A DNA stretch of 64,000 nucleotides from Arachis hypogaea (GCF_003086295.3 NC_092050.1:148682699-148746698); one strand, 5' to 3'. Counted from the stretch's first letter, positions 41,816-54,345 are shown. Program-made: numbers and translations. Notes: a model not told the origin generated them from the letters alone.

Positions 41816-44800
41816 TTACTTGACACCCCATGCCTGCGGAATTACCAGAGATTAATTTATTAGTACTTGTATTGTAAGTCTTAAACGGGGGAGTAGCATG
41901 AAAGAAACAAAAAGAAAAGAAAAGAAAAGAAAAGAAAAATAAAAATGTTTAGTTAACCAAAATCATGGTGATAATTGGATTAAATTTACTAGTAGTAGTC
42001 AATCCTTCTATAAAAATGATTGCTTATTTGTAATTTCAAAAAATGTTGTGGCAGCTATTGGAAGCTTTTTTTTTGGTGACAGCTATTGGAAGCTTTGATA
42101 TGCTAACTTTATATATGAACAATCTTAAAAATTAATTTTTTCAAACTAGAGTTTTTATTGAAAAGGGAAGCATTACCTGAATTTGACCGTCCGAGGTTCC
42201 AATTACCAAAATATCCTCAGTGCTATTCAAAGCCATGCAAACAACCCTATAATTGGATCCGGTGTGCAATGTGTTAATTCTATTGTATTTCTTTCTATCC
42301 CAAATTTCCACAGCTCCTCCCTTACACCCCAAATAAATTAGTTCTGAGCTTACTGCCATAGCTCGCACTTCCAATGAAGTTTGCAATGATCCAACCATAT
42401 GTATACGATTATTATTGGTTGTGTTCCATATCTGTACATATATTTGTTTTAGAAATTAACATTTTATCAGATGTGAAAAACACATAGATCAACTGGTCAA
42501 AACATCTTCTATGCTACATATATAATATATTCACCATGTTTCTATGGAAAATTTCAAATAAACCCGTCAAAATCATTATTCAAGGAGAAATTCTTCAGTA
42601 TTTTTGGGGTATCACGTGAATTGTGTTCATAAATCATAAAATCAAATATCATTTTAAATAAGAGTTTAAATTAATAATAAACTACTTGAATCTTAAGAAA
42701 TTATTTTCTTTTTCGTTGTAATTATATTAACATATGAACATCCAAAAATTTGTTGCACACACAAAACCATGATGTTTATATGGAGAATTAAAAAAAAAGT
42801 TAATGAGATGGTTGAATATTTAATGCGTTATATTGAAAAATCAAAGGATACCTTTATGACAGATCCATCAAAGGAAGAGCTAGTAGCGTATATGAATTCA
42901 CCATGAAGTTTCAGTGCATGAATAGGATTTGCTTTCCCAAGTAACTTTTTGGAACCACTTTGAATGCTGATGAGTTTTCCTGTGGCCAAATCGATCTCCT
43001 GAAATATAACAATGTCCTTTTGAAATAGAATCACGATGGACTTGCACAAAATTCATAACTACTGTTGATAGTTTCATACCTGAATGCTGCTATCATGGCA
43101 TCCACAGTATAATTTCCCCTGAACAAGCGCCAAGCACTTTGCATGTTTATTAGAATTTAACAACTTAGATTCTCCATTCCATGACTTAACCTGAAGAAAT
43201 AGCAAATAAAGTAGTTTAGTATGTAAGAGGAAGGACTACATGCAAAGAATTTTCATTATTTGGGTGAAGTACTAAATCTGTTCCAAAATTAGGCAAAAAT
43301 TTATCTACTTAAGTCATGGATATTGTACACCAGAGGGAGTATTACAAATTGCAGATCCGACAAAAGTGTCAAGCATGATATTTATTTGTCAGTTACATTT
43401 ATCTTGGGATATGGCATATCATAATCTCACATATTAGCCACTTTGTAATCGCTGAGTAAACAAATTATTAATTGAGTACCTTGATGCCACTTCCATGAGG
43501 ACTGAAGCAACACATACTATTGGTCACAACTAAATTATGAATGTGGTCCTTCATATCATGTTCTTGTACATGATGTATTGCAGCCATTTCAATGGACCAG
43601 ACCTGATATTCAAGAAATCACATACATATTACATATTAAGCATTTTGCATGTCGTTGAAAGTAGTTACTTACTGCTGCAAATTAAAAATATATTACCTTT
43701 ACAGTTTTATCAAGTGAACCGCTGTATAATCTGTCGCCAGATTCTGAAATTGCCAAGCTTGTAACATCCTTCGTATGCCTTTTAATCTCTTGCAAGAGAT
43801 CGAGTATGCTTTCCTTTACTTTCCACACCTTCAAACATGCACAATAAATATTAAAGGGCAATTTGGTGCATAAACATCCTACATTAACACAAGATTCGGG
43901 AAAAGACCACACCCAAAGGTATAATGTAGGCACATAATCTAATAATTATATCAGTGGCTTATTTCAGGATTTGAACTCATGATATCGTGAGACCACAGAG
44001 ACAACTCAACTATTGTTCCAACTCGGTAGAATTAAGAAGACAAGAACAATCTTTTATCCTTAAGTACCTTAATAGTTCCATCTGAATGCCCTGAAAAGAT
44101 TTTATCTTCAAAGCAAATGATAGAAAGAACTTCTCCATTCCCACTGCAATCTATTTTAGTTACCTCTTTATGAATCCAGATGTCCTGTTCCAATCAAGGA
44201 CGTTAAAGTGTGTGATTTGCTATTCCTGTATCGTAAAAATGGTTCAAGCACAAATTGAACTTACTGCTTTAGATTCAGGTTCTTCAACCAAAACCTTCAT
44301 AATTTCTGATGCCATGGGAGAGAACCCCTCTAATTCTCTCAGTGCTTTGAGGATATCCTTCGCATAGGAAGTAAGATCACGTAAGCCATCTGAAATTCAA
44401 AAGAAGTACAGTAATCATTTTCTAAACTTTAAACCAATGACATCCAGGCATTCGAGTATTTATTTCGAAACAGATCGAGCAAATTATTCTGCTGGAACTG
44501 GAAGGCTTATATATATACAGAGACACCTTTATACTGTAATTTTTTGTATAAATAAGTAATTCAGAAGCAAAAATAACATATACAAGAATTACCATCAAAA
44601 TGAAGAAAGCTCTTAAGAGCAAGCATGGCAAGGATTCTGTCTTCAGTGTCCTCGGCAGATTTCAATATGAATATGAAGTGTTTGAGAAAGAAGACTCTTG
44701 CTGCCCCTTGTATTCCAGTATCTGGTAGAATGGTGATCATATATATGAGCCATGTAGCTGATATAAAGCATGCAGAGCGTAGTTCTTCATTTTGGCTCTT

Positions 44801-47800
44801 CAAGCCATCTGCTAAAGCCTCAAAAAGTAAACCACAGTCATGGCTAACTAGAACTGATGCAGCTTTTCTTTCCCAGTCCTCAGCTGCATTCTCTTCTTTC
44901 TGTTGATAATGGTTAATTAGGCCTATAGCATTTCTTATCATTAATTCAGAAACACGGTTTCTTTGGAACTGTTCATTACCATAGATGCTTCAATTCCTTC
45001 GTTGAAGTTGCTGATTTGGTCCATCTGTAGAAAATTGTTGTAGCTTCTGTCAAGACCAGCACGTTCAAGAAGGACTTCTCGGCTAAGAGACTTTCCGGCA
45101 TAGTTGAATCTCCCTTGCAGTGACGCAATTATCTTGGCAGCTTCTAATTGGACAGCAGGGTAATCAGTCTTTCTCAAGCATGAGATAAGAGTATCTATTG
45201 CCTCCTCAGAGTATATGCTCATCTTTGTTTGCTCCACCTGCAAATCCCAAAAGGTTTTATATCTAATATACCCCTTCACATGAGCATGTTTAGGCCTTGG
45301 AGAGCCTCATCTTACATATTGCGATGAAATTCAATTTTTATGGTTTACTAACGAATTCAGAGCATTTCGGACCTAGAGGCAATCATTCAGAAATTGTATC
45401 CCAGAAAACATTCAATTTTTATGGTTTATCTAACAAATTCAGCATTTCGGACCTAGAGGCAATCATTCAGAGAATTGTATCCCAGAAAACATTCAATTTT
45501 TTTCCTATCAATAAGTCTATAAGTTAGTGAACTCTAAAGTGACTTGCACAAAGATGAAGGAATCAAAGAGGATATAGTCAGGATCAGGCAGTAAGAGACA
45601 GATTCAAACCAGAAGATCAAGTTGGAGTAAGAGGCCAGCCACTACTGGAAAATGGAATTGATGAGCTGTCTGCAGAGAAATGAGGAGAGTGTGCATTGTG
45701 CTTAAAGGACCTTCTTCCTTTATAATGTGAAGGATTTGTTCATTGACTGTTCTCCTGGACAGAACCATATACGAGAGAATCAAACCCCAATCATAAACAA
45801 TACAGCTTAATTCATGTTTGTAAAATGTAAACTTACCTATTCAGTTTTACCAACTCAGATAAAAATTTAACTATCTTGAAAAGTTCTCCCTCAGTTGCAC
45901 CTACAAGGCTTTCCAAAAAGGTAGATAATTGTGCCTTATCAGCAATGATATTCCTGCAAGTACCATCTTCTTGCATGCATTTTAACAAGATCTCAACCGC
46001 AGCAACCCTCTCCTCTGCCCATTCTGCTCCCAAACTGCCAACTATAGCTTCAATTTCTCTTTCGGATAACACAGCCTGTGCAACTGAAGATGCAATGCTC
46101 TCTTCACTGCTTCCAACAACCTGCGCAAGTAAAAGCACTGCAGCCGTTTTGGGACTCAAACACATCTCTAGAAATTCTTCCTCTTTCATATTTACAACTG
46201 CAATGAGAGCCTCCACTGTTGCCATATCTGAAAGAATGATAGTGGAAGGTTTTAGGAGATACATTAACACCACAGCCTCTTTTACACCTTTCTTGAAAAG
46301 AGTCTTGATCCATTCTACATCAGTGTCAACATGGCTAAGCGTCTGAATAACATTACTGTCTACGCAACCCATCTCAGTTAACAAGAAAACTGCTGTTTGC
46401 AGCACCTTTGGATCAAAAGACTTAAGAAGCACCCCCATGAATCCATTGATGATAGGAGGTTTTGATAGCATACTATGGATATCAACAACTATTAGGTTCA
46501 ATTCTCTCCAAATCTTCTCAATTTGAAGCACAGCCATTTCAGATTCCTCAAGCACCTCTGACATATACAGTTTGTTGATTGCATTGCGCAACTCGCTCAT
46601 CATTCCATCAAGCGTCGCCTCTGATATGACACTGTTAGGAGAAGTTGAACACTCCACTTTCAGCTCAGTATCTACATGTGGACTGTCACATGGCATTTCG
46701 ACTACTGAATTGAGATTTTGTTCTTTCCAGCTTGAGATTATTTGTTTGAGCACGAGATTTGTTTTCGGTAAGCGAGTCTTTCGCAGCTTCTTGCGAGTGA
46801 TGGGACAAGTTAAGTTTCCCCTTTTAAGCCATTCTTCAATAGCATGGCGTTCAAATGTGTGACCTGTCTCAAGGGTCACAGGATCATCAAATAGGTTACT
46901 TGTTAATGGACAGACAAAGTCCTCTGGAGGCACATGTTCGTCTTCCATGTTATAATCTGGAGAACTAAAAACAGGAGAAATGCAAGCTTAGAAGATGAAA
47001 ATTTTTAGGTGAATATTAAGGTACATGTATATTATAACCATAATTTTTTTTAATTAGAAAATGCAGAAACAATTAAGCATGACATAGTCATACCACATGG
47101 ATCCTGAACAAATATTTTTTGTTTGTTTTGGGGTTTGGAATTTCTGAGGCTCCAGTAGTGCTATCTTTTCGTCCTTTTCCTACAGGGACAAAATTTCACC
47201 AGTTCAGCAGCTTATAGTACTAAAAGTCTAAAATGGCTATCATATATAAGAAATTTAGTCCCCACTACCTCACTTTCTGCTTCAGATTCTGAGTATGAAC
47301 AAGGTAAATTCTTATCCAAAGAAGATTCTGCTTCATCAGCTAAGTTTATTAAATAGGGTGGTGGTATCAAACATTTTGCAGATTTTTGTGGTTTAAGGAT
47401 TTTGGGAGTACTCAAGGATTTGTTTCCGGTTCTAACCAGATTCGGGGTCCTCTTCGAACATGAAGTACTAGTGATCTCTCTTTCTGCTTCTGATTCTGAG
47501 GAGGAACTAGTCAAACTCTTGTCAACCAATGAAGACTTGGTTTCATCAGCGAGTGATGCCAAGTTTTGTGAAGAGTTTTGGGGTTTGAGGATTGTGGGAG
47601 AGACTCTTCGTGGATAAAATGGTGCGTAGGAGGAATTGCTGCAAGAACCACTGCTCAAAAACTCAATGGAGGCTTCTTCCCTTTCGCTCCATATTGGCTA
47701 CAACAGTGACATAATGATCGTTCAAAACTCATCAACCAAATTCAAGAGAATCCTAATTGTCTCTTCTTTATAGAGCAGTGAATGGTTTAATTTGGCTTCT

Positions 47801-48679
47801 CTCAAAAAAATTTTGATCAAATTCTAAACCTTCGATGTTAAAGAAGTCTCAGTTTAATTAATCTGTTGGTCATAAAAAAATTAGCATATTAATCCTTACA
47901 TTATCGTAGTGTCCGCTCTTCAACGCAATCATTTCTGTTTCCTCCATCACTAACTGCTCCTCCTCGTCCTCCTCCACCTCCTCCACCTCCACATTGTTCT
48001 CCGCCCCGCCGGCTTCCCCTGAGCTCTTCCTCGCCAGCAATGGCGGACTAATGAACGCATTTTCACTGGCCAAAACCTCTTCGAAACGCGCCGCAACAGC
48101 CCTGCAATTCTCATCCAGAATCTCCTCGTACTCTCTCTCCAGCTCCCTCAGTTTCGACGCCTGCTCCTCGCTCACCTTCGACAGTGAGTGAGTAGCGTCT
48201 TCCGAAACCGAAGATGATGAGAGGATCTGCGCTCTCCGTTCCAGCAGCCACCGGAACACGGAGAGTAGCTGTAGGGAGAAAAGACGGTCGTAGAGGACCG
48301 GTGCGATCTCCGATCGGGCGAGGGAAGGGTTAGAACGGAAGAAACGGAGGAGAGAAACAGCGGCATCGAGGTGGCGGTTGTGGAGGGTGTGGACAAGTGA
48401 GAGGAGGAAGAAAGGAAGCGGGTGGTCGGACAGAGGGAGGAGGAGCTTCTCAGCAAGGGAAAGGGAGCAGGAGCGGGAGGCGAAGTTGGAGAGCGTGATC
48501 GCGGTTTCAAGAGTATCCGCGGCGAGTTTCGCGGCAGATTCGTCGGAGATTGCGGCGGTGGTTGTGTCTTGGTGGAGGATGGAGATTAGGCGGTGGCGGA
48601 GATCGCGGTTGGAAATGACGTCGGAGAGGAAGGCGGTGGTGTGACGGAGAATCTCGGCGGCCGTGACGGCTGTAGTCAT
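41816..48679 (-). CDS. LIN-like: LIN/CERBERUS-family U-box E3 ubiquitin ligase with armadillo-type and WD40 repeats
   Basis: Predicted E3 ligase; its U-box would recruit an E2 enzyme. Fifteen exons (minus strand): 48679-47900, 47697-47269, 47179-47094, 46964-45837, 45754-45610, 45237-44980, 44899-44593, 44389-44265, 44184-44068, 43828-43697, 43602-43480, 43190-43080, 42998-42852, 42431-42177, 41833-41816. They total 4161 nt, 1386 codons plus stop, all with GT..AG introns and closing phase. Residues 1-270 are helical and end in an acidic run; ~270-430 is Ser-rich. The U-box (EDFVCPLTSNLFDDPVTLET ... CPITRKKL) is at ~440-510, armadillo-like helices follow to ~1000 (STMHTLLISLQ, GLLLQLDLL), then WD repeats (FSGHSDGTIK, RLYSGSLDKTVKVW, GTSDGQIQAWG). 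The core and WD parts match LIN proteins known from nodulation. The N-terminus does not resemble the LIN/CERBERUS form I know, and the protein is about 90 residues shorter, so paralogue versus orthologue is open. Confidence 0.93.
43925..44030 (-). mobile_element. Au-type SINE-like remnant in a LIN-like intron
   Basis: The minus strand reads GTTGAGTTGTCTCTGTGGTC, then TCATGAGTTCAAATCCTGAA, then ATAAGCCACT. This is the tRNA-like head plus the 'GTGGAAACAGCC' region typical of plant Au SINEs in decayed form. It lies in the intron between exons 9 and 10. No clear target duplication. Confidence 0.5.
45325..45505. repeat. 81-bp tandem duplication in LIN-like intron 5
   Basis: TTCAATTTTTATGGTTTA starts at 45330 and 45411, and a third partial TTCAATTTTT starts at 45492. 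Each unit contains ATTTCGGACCTAGAGGCAAT and CCCAGAAAACA. Two full units plus a stub, with a few indels. Confidence 0.88.
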
Positions 48680-49573
48680 AGCGGCGGAGGACGGTTCTAA
48701 CGGGAATAACGGTTAAGATTTCAGTTGAGTATAGTACACTCGGTAATATTCTGATGGTATTTGAAGGCGCGAAATGGTTTGGACGGCAATGTGAAATGAC
48801 CATTTGAACCCTCTAGTCAAATTGTTTAGAGAAAACCTCGAAATTACTTTTCATAAAATTTTAAATCGAATACATTTTTATTTTCTACAAATGTTTGATA
48901 ATTATATTTTTGTATGAAAATTTGTTCATTTAATTAAATTTTTAATATATGTGTTAGATAAATACAATCTTAATAAATTTTACTATAAAATAATTATGTC
49001 TCAAAAATATTATTATAAGATAAATTAGTCCACTTTTAAAATAATAATGGGACTAATATGTTCGACGAGAGTAATTTTTAAAGATTTTTAAAAAGGAAAA
49101 GTCTAGAGGCCAGCAATTTTATTGTATTTTGGCCAGCATGTAACCAGTAGAAAAAGGTGAGCCATTGGATGAAATCTCACACCATCAAATCATCATTGAT
49201 GGCTAGTTAATGGCTACTAATCACAAATGTTGCTGCCCCCTAGCATTGCTCTTTTAAAACATATAAGAATCTAAATGTTGGATCTAAAATTTTTTGAAGG
49301 TTAATTTAGATATTTATTCAATTTTTTAATTCAGAAATATTTAAAGGAAAGAAATTAATTAATCACCGTATATTATTCTTATTATTATTATAAAGAACCA
49401 AACAATTCCCTTCACCAGCAAGCTAAACAAGAGTGATTTGATTTTAGATTATTAAGAGAAAGTTAAACAATAATATACTAAAATCCCATAGCCGTTGAGA
49501 ATAACTAGGGGTTACACTTTTTGATTAATTGAAAAGCTAATTCAACAATTAAAAAAAACAAAGGAAGCCAAAG
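48680..49573 (-). promoter_or_regulatory. Intergenic region: LIN-like promoter side, with a MITE
   Basis: About 0.9 kb between the LIN-like start codon and the stop of the phosphorylase-family gene (same strand). AT-rich. No convincing TATA box just upstream of the LIN-like ATG. It contains a small MITE at 49100-49250. Confidence 0.55.
49100..49250. mobile_element. Small MITE, ~150 bp
   Basis: CTAGAGGCCAGCAA (49103-49116) is mirrored by TTGCTGCCCCCTAG (49230-49243). The interior contains GGCCAGCATGTAACCAG and TGAGCCATTGGATGAAAT. I believe near-identical elements are common in Arachis, but have not checked. It lies about 0.45 kb upstream of the LIN-like ATG. Confidence 0.65.
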
Positions 49574-52455
49574 CTAAGAATTAATTTTCAATAGGGAGAT
49601 GAATGAGAGAAGAACATGAAATGCATTTTGGGAAGCTAAAGAGGTGAACAAAGATGCTTCATTGGACAATGCAGAACCGCCACCAGCTAAATCGGATAGT
49701 GCTCTAATGGCAATGAAAGGTATTCTCTGCTGAAAACAAACTAAAGCAACTGCGGCGGTTTCCATGTCCACTGGGGTGGCACCAAATTTGGAGTTCAAGA
49801 ATTCTCTATAAGCTTGGTTGTCAACAAACACATTGGCAGTAATCCCTTTCTTCACTCTCACCACACTTGGATTTCTTGGCAAGCATGTTGTTGTGTTCAC
49901 ACAGCCACTCAATTTAACATTCTGTAGTGAATCATAAACAAAGCAATCAGTTACACAAAATTAGAGATTAAAATTTGAGGAAAAGTTTAGTTTTTTTATT
50001 TTGGGTTCTATAATAATAAATTTAGGCCTATAGTTAGGTTGATATATCAGTAATCAAATTTAATTAACTATTTTAGAGATAGTTGTTATCTCAATAAATT
50101 TTTAATTACATTCTATTAATTTAAAATCTTGTGATTAAATTTTATATTATGTAGAATTTTTCAATCAAATTCCTATAACTTTAATTATTTCTAACTATCT
50201 TGACATTATACAAACATTTTTTAAAAAAGTCCTTCTAATTTAAATCCTATATTGTACATATTTTTTTTAGAAAACCTACAAATTTTATCATCCAATACAG
50301 AGGTTTTAAATACAAAATTTTTAATCTATATAAATGTGATTAGCAATGTTTATGTTAGAACTCATGAGAAGGGACTAAGAAAATGGATTGTATATTCATA
50401 ATAATAAGACAATACAAAGTTATTTATAGACACATAATTAACTATTAGATAAATCTAAAATTATCAACCGCCATATTTCTAACTACTAACAACTCTAATA
50501 ATACTCTAATAATTTGTACTATAGAGATTAGGTTAAAAAATATGTATACAATACAAAGACATCATTACACACTTTTAAACTAGAAATAGTTAGCCAATGA
50601 GTAATAGCTCAAATGGCATAGTCTCCCCATATTCAATTAAGAGATTGCAGGTTCGAGTCTCCTATAAAAAAAAAAAACTAGAAATAGCTAACTAAAAGTT
50701 AAATAAAATTATAGGCATGTCTAGAATAATTTAAGCAAAAAAAAAAAAATTCTACATTTTCCTACAAGGTGAAATTGGGTTTGAAATTATATTTTACCTT
50801 AAGCTTCTTTGCAATTTGATAGTATTTCTTGTGAACTGGAACCCAGAAAGCATGCTGCCTAACTTCAGGAACACCATTCACTGGGAAAATTTCCTCTGCT
50901 TGATACCATACATTGTTTAGAAGATTCCTCACTGGCTTAGAATAATTGGAATCTTTTGTGTAGTTATTGTAATTGGAAAATTTAAGATAACCATATTTTC
51001 TACTGTAATCACCATTGACTTCCAAAGCTAGTTCATCATTAGGACCATCTCCAAACCTCTGCTCAATTATATCATAGTAGATTATTAGTAGTTACATCAA
51101 ATTTATTACGAACAATGTTATATAGCTAATAAATATTATCATTTTTACTAACAATAATTTACATTTATATTTACAGAAATTATATACACAAAAGACATAT
51201 AATTTACACATATATTTATTAAAATTTTGCACACATAAATTAATATAAGTTGTATTCACATTTTTAAAAATTTATACATATAAATTAATAAAATTTATTT
51301 ATTAAAAATAATTTAATATTTGTGTTTACTAAATAATAATAAAAAATACTAAAACTTACTTGTCTCCGAGAGTTCTCATTTATTACACTATAAACTATAG
51401 TTTTGGCTGGTTTACGTGGCTTTCAGTTCTAAGTTAGAACTTTTCTATTGCTCTGACTATTGAATAATGGTGACTATAGTAACATACAACTGACTAGGAC
51501 TAAATTGATGGTGTTATGGATAATAAATAGAGTCCCTACTAAATTTTATAAAGAAAAAATATTGTGATAATAAGCTTTTAGAGCAATTTATTTATCATGT
51601 GATGATTAACTTTAAGCATGTTGAATAAAGTAATTATGGTTCATAAATATATAATATTCTTTTATTAATTATTTAGACATCCAGATAATAGCATGAAAAT
51701 GTTTATCTTTACTTGAGACAATTTTCTTTTAGATACTGTCAAGTCTCAAGTGTGACTTTTTCATACAAAATTTTCTCTCACATTTTTCTTTATTTCTCTT
51801 AAAGACTGTGTGATAATAAATTATAAATCAAACTTGACAAAGTTAATAATTGAGAAAAAAATTCAAAAGATCTAGTCCCCATAATTACCAATCCAGTTGA
51901 AAAAGAAATTAAATACAATAATGATATATTCATATATCACTCTAATTACTAATTAATAAACAAGGAAAATCTTGATTAATTATTTTGTTCCAAAAATATT
52001 AAATATATCTTAATGTTTTGTACGTCTCATTTACTTATTATTTGTAGATAAATTAGTAGAATAGTTATTAATTAGGAAAAGGATTAAGAGATTATATATA
52101 TAATTATTCAATTATGTAATATAAGTTATAAGTCTACCTGCCAATTCCAAAGTCCTGTGTGGGCCCAATACTTAGGAATAGTAACATCTCCAATCTGGAG
52201 ATTTGGATTTAAATTCCCTGCAATTCCATAATGAAGAACTCCTTCTACATTGAAGAGAGTAAGCAACAATTGAGTTGAAAGCCCGGAATTAAGCTACATA
52301 AGAAGAAATTAAAAAAACTTAGACAAACAATTTAAAAAAAATGGAAATATAAATCAAAAGTTAAACCGAAGCTTACCATGCTCAAACCTGACATAACAAC
52401 TACAACCCTCTTCTTTTCCAATTCACCAATGCGAAAACGCTTTCCTGCATTGTTA

Positions 52456-52512
<57 letters not shown>

Positions 52513-54288
52513 CTACACCCTAAAAATTAATGAGATCAAACAAATTCTTAAGAGTAAATATTTAAAAGTTTTAATAATTTTAGATCAAATATTTTTATTT
52601 TTAATAAACTTTTATTATTTTTAAAGGTTCTCAACAAATTGATCTTTTTGCCGCTTTCAATAAGATTTTCAATATATGTATATTAAACAAATAAATTATT
52701 AATAAATTTTATTATAAGATGATTATTAAATTTAATAAATATTATTATAAGATAAGTTAGTCTCCGTTCAAAATGAAGGATAGACTAATTTATCTGAGAT
52801 GAATAATTTTTAAAAAATTGTAGAATAATAAAAATTGTTAGGATTAAAGTGTTTGATTGAGCAAAGTTGAGTGTTTATCTAATTTATAATTATTAATGGG
52901 CCAATTTTTATATATTTAGATACGAATATGATTTATTTAATTCAAATACTAAAATTATGTCGCTTTTTATTTTTGTTATTGGAGCTCGAGTGGAGTTGGA
53001 CAGCATTATGGGGTAGGGAGGGTCTTCACAAGGGTGTGGTGTCAGGGGTCTCACTACTCGGATCCTCCGAGTTCCAGCGTTTTCATATCCCGGTTCATGA
53101 AGAAGATTGCCATCTCTAGTCAAAACGGACAGTCCGACTTCAATCTTCATCAACTCACACTCTCAACATGCAACTCGAACCGTTCGAGTTCATCTTCCAA
53201 CTCAAGCATATCGGAGGATCCGATTTATATGCACCAAAATTTTTTTTCTCCACCATCCCAAATCGGACTATGCGTTTTCGGAGAGAGAAATTCACTAACG
53301 AAGAACTCAGACGGTCCGAGTTCTTCTCCCAAAAGCTGCCAAAAATCTGCCCCACATACAAGTCTAACCCTCCTTGATTCCATATCGATGAAAAGCGCAC
53401 ATATAGGATCCATTTCCATAAAATTGAGCCAAATTATGTAGGTATAAATATAATACAATATTAGTCACATCGTACAAAATATGTTAAAAAATGTATGTGT
53501 AATAAAAATATAATTTGAAAAAAGAAAAACATGTGCCTCACAATAAATTTGACTCCCACCATTCGAAAAAGAATAACAAGTTAGTCATATATGGTACAAA
53601 ATTCATACATGTATGAAGAGAACAAATATATCATTTGTTTGATCAATTAGTGAAGGGCAAATAAACTTATCCAGTAAAAAAAAAATTAACTAGAGACAAA
53701 TTTCTCTGATGATGATGAACAATTTTTTCTTTACTTTTCGATCCTGAGGTATTACTTTTAGTGACGAACGAGTGACGAGATTAAAGATTTACTTATGAAA
53801 AAAGACCAACTTCCCAAGAACAATAACCAGCTTTTAATTTTGCATGAACAAGAAAGAGGAAGAAAATAGTTAAAAAGCACACATAACAATATTAAGTAGA
53901 ATTAATTTTGATGCGTACATGTTAGTTTACATAATTGTGTAAATATTCATTTAAAAAAACGGATATAATTAGATGATTTTATAAAATATTTTATATTATC
54001 AGTACATAATAATTAAATTCATATAATAATATCAAATAATGTAACAAGAGTTTATAAAATGTTACCGGCAAAATCAAGGTTAGGAAACTTGTGATGAGGC
54101 ACAAAGCTAGGTGATTGAAGAAGAGGTTTGAGCTCAAAGGCATTTGGCACCACTATACCAATATATGTCCCTTCCTTATTCACTTTCATTATTTCTTTCC
54201 ATGTAGCTTCTGGAATAACTGAACCATACACACAGATCATCATTCTTCCCAATACCACAACACCACATAGTAACCCTAATAACCCCAT
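49574..54288 (-). CDS. Bark-storage-protein-like, phosphorylase (PNP/UDP) superfamily, predicted secreted
   Basis: Five exons (minus strand): 54288-54066, 52444-52377, 52293-52138, 51058-50798, 49921-49574, total 351 codons with phases that close and GT..AG introns. Residues 1-23 form a hydrophobic signal-peptide-like start (LLGLLCGVVVLG...VYG). The nucleoside phosphorylase fold is recognisable in IGIVVPNAFELKPLLQS (~45-60), RVVVVMSGLSMLNSGLSTQL, the GVLHYGIAGNLNP glycine-rich loop (~120), and VDMETAAVALVCFQQRIPFI (~290), the conserved 'METAA' nucleoside-binding region. The family includes poplar bark and vegetative storage proteins, some with little or no enzyme activity. Here the Met-Glu pair is kept, so activity cannot be excluded. 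Exon 1 follows a TATA box by about 45 nt. Introns 1 and 4 hold inserted sequence. Confidence 0.92.
50593..50675 (+). mobile_element. Short tRNA-like SINE with A-tail, TSD AACTAGAAATAG[T/C]TA
   Basis: A-box-like TAATAGCTCAAATGGCATAG, B-box GCAGGTTCGAGTCTCC, then an A-tail (50666-50675). Flanked by AACTAGAAATAGTTA (50578-50592) and AACTAGAAATAGCTA (50676-50690). It lies in intron 4 of the phosphorylase-family gene, opposite to transcription. Confidence 0.8.
52455..52511. repeat. (TTA)n microsatellite in intron 1
   Basis: About 19 units starting 11 bp from the exon 2 acceptor of the phosphorylase-family gene. On the coding strand it is (TAA)n immediately before TATAACAATGCAG, inside the zone where a polypyrimidine tract would be expected. 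Confidence 0.95.
52975..53420. other. GC-richer insert with repeated TCGGA..TCCGA inverted motifs (intron 1)
   Basis: It differs in composition from the AT-rich intron around it. Six degenerate inverted motifs: ACTCGGATCCTCCGAGTT (~53055), AACGGACAGTCCGACTT (~53124), GAACCGTTCGAGTT (~53178), ATCGGAGGATCCGATT (~53210), AATCGGACTATGCG (~53262), AGACGGTCCGAGTT (~53309). Open frames on both strands overlap and look like nothing known. Probably a transposon piece. Confidence 0.55.
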
Positions 54289-54331
54289 TTTTCTAATTCA
54301 ACTTCTCCTAATAATCCTAGTAACCCCAAAC

Positions 54332-54341
54332 CTTATATATG
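54332..54341 (-). promoter_or_regulatory. TATA box of the phosphorylase-family gene
   Basis: ATATATAAGG on the minus strand, 44-53 nt upstream of the ATG at 54288. Transcription would start about 15-20 nt before the start codon, giving a very short leader. Confidence 0.6.
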
Positions 54342-54345
54342 GATG

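Noticed and set aside
43925..44030. A working tRNA gene in the LIN-like intron
   Set aside because: Only A/B-box-like parts and SINE-type trailing sequence. It does not fold as a full tRNA.
45876..46346. 156-codon plus-strand frame over the U-box exon
   Set aside because: Antisense to a well-supported exon.
53034..53458. Overlapping open frames of 60-135 codons on both strands
   Set aside because: Short, overlapping, unlike any family I know, and inside an intron of a supported gene.
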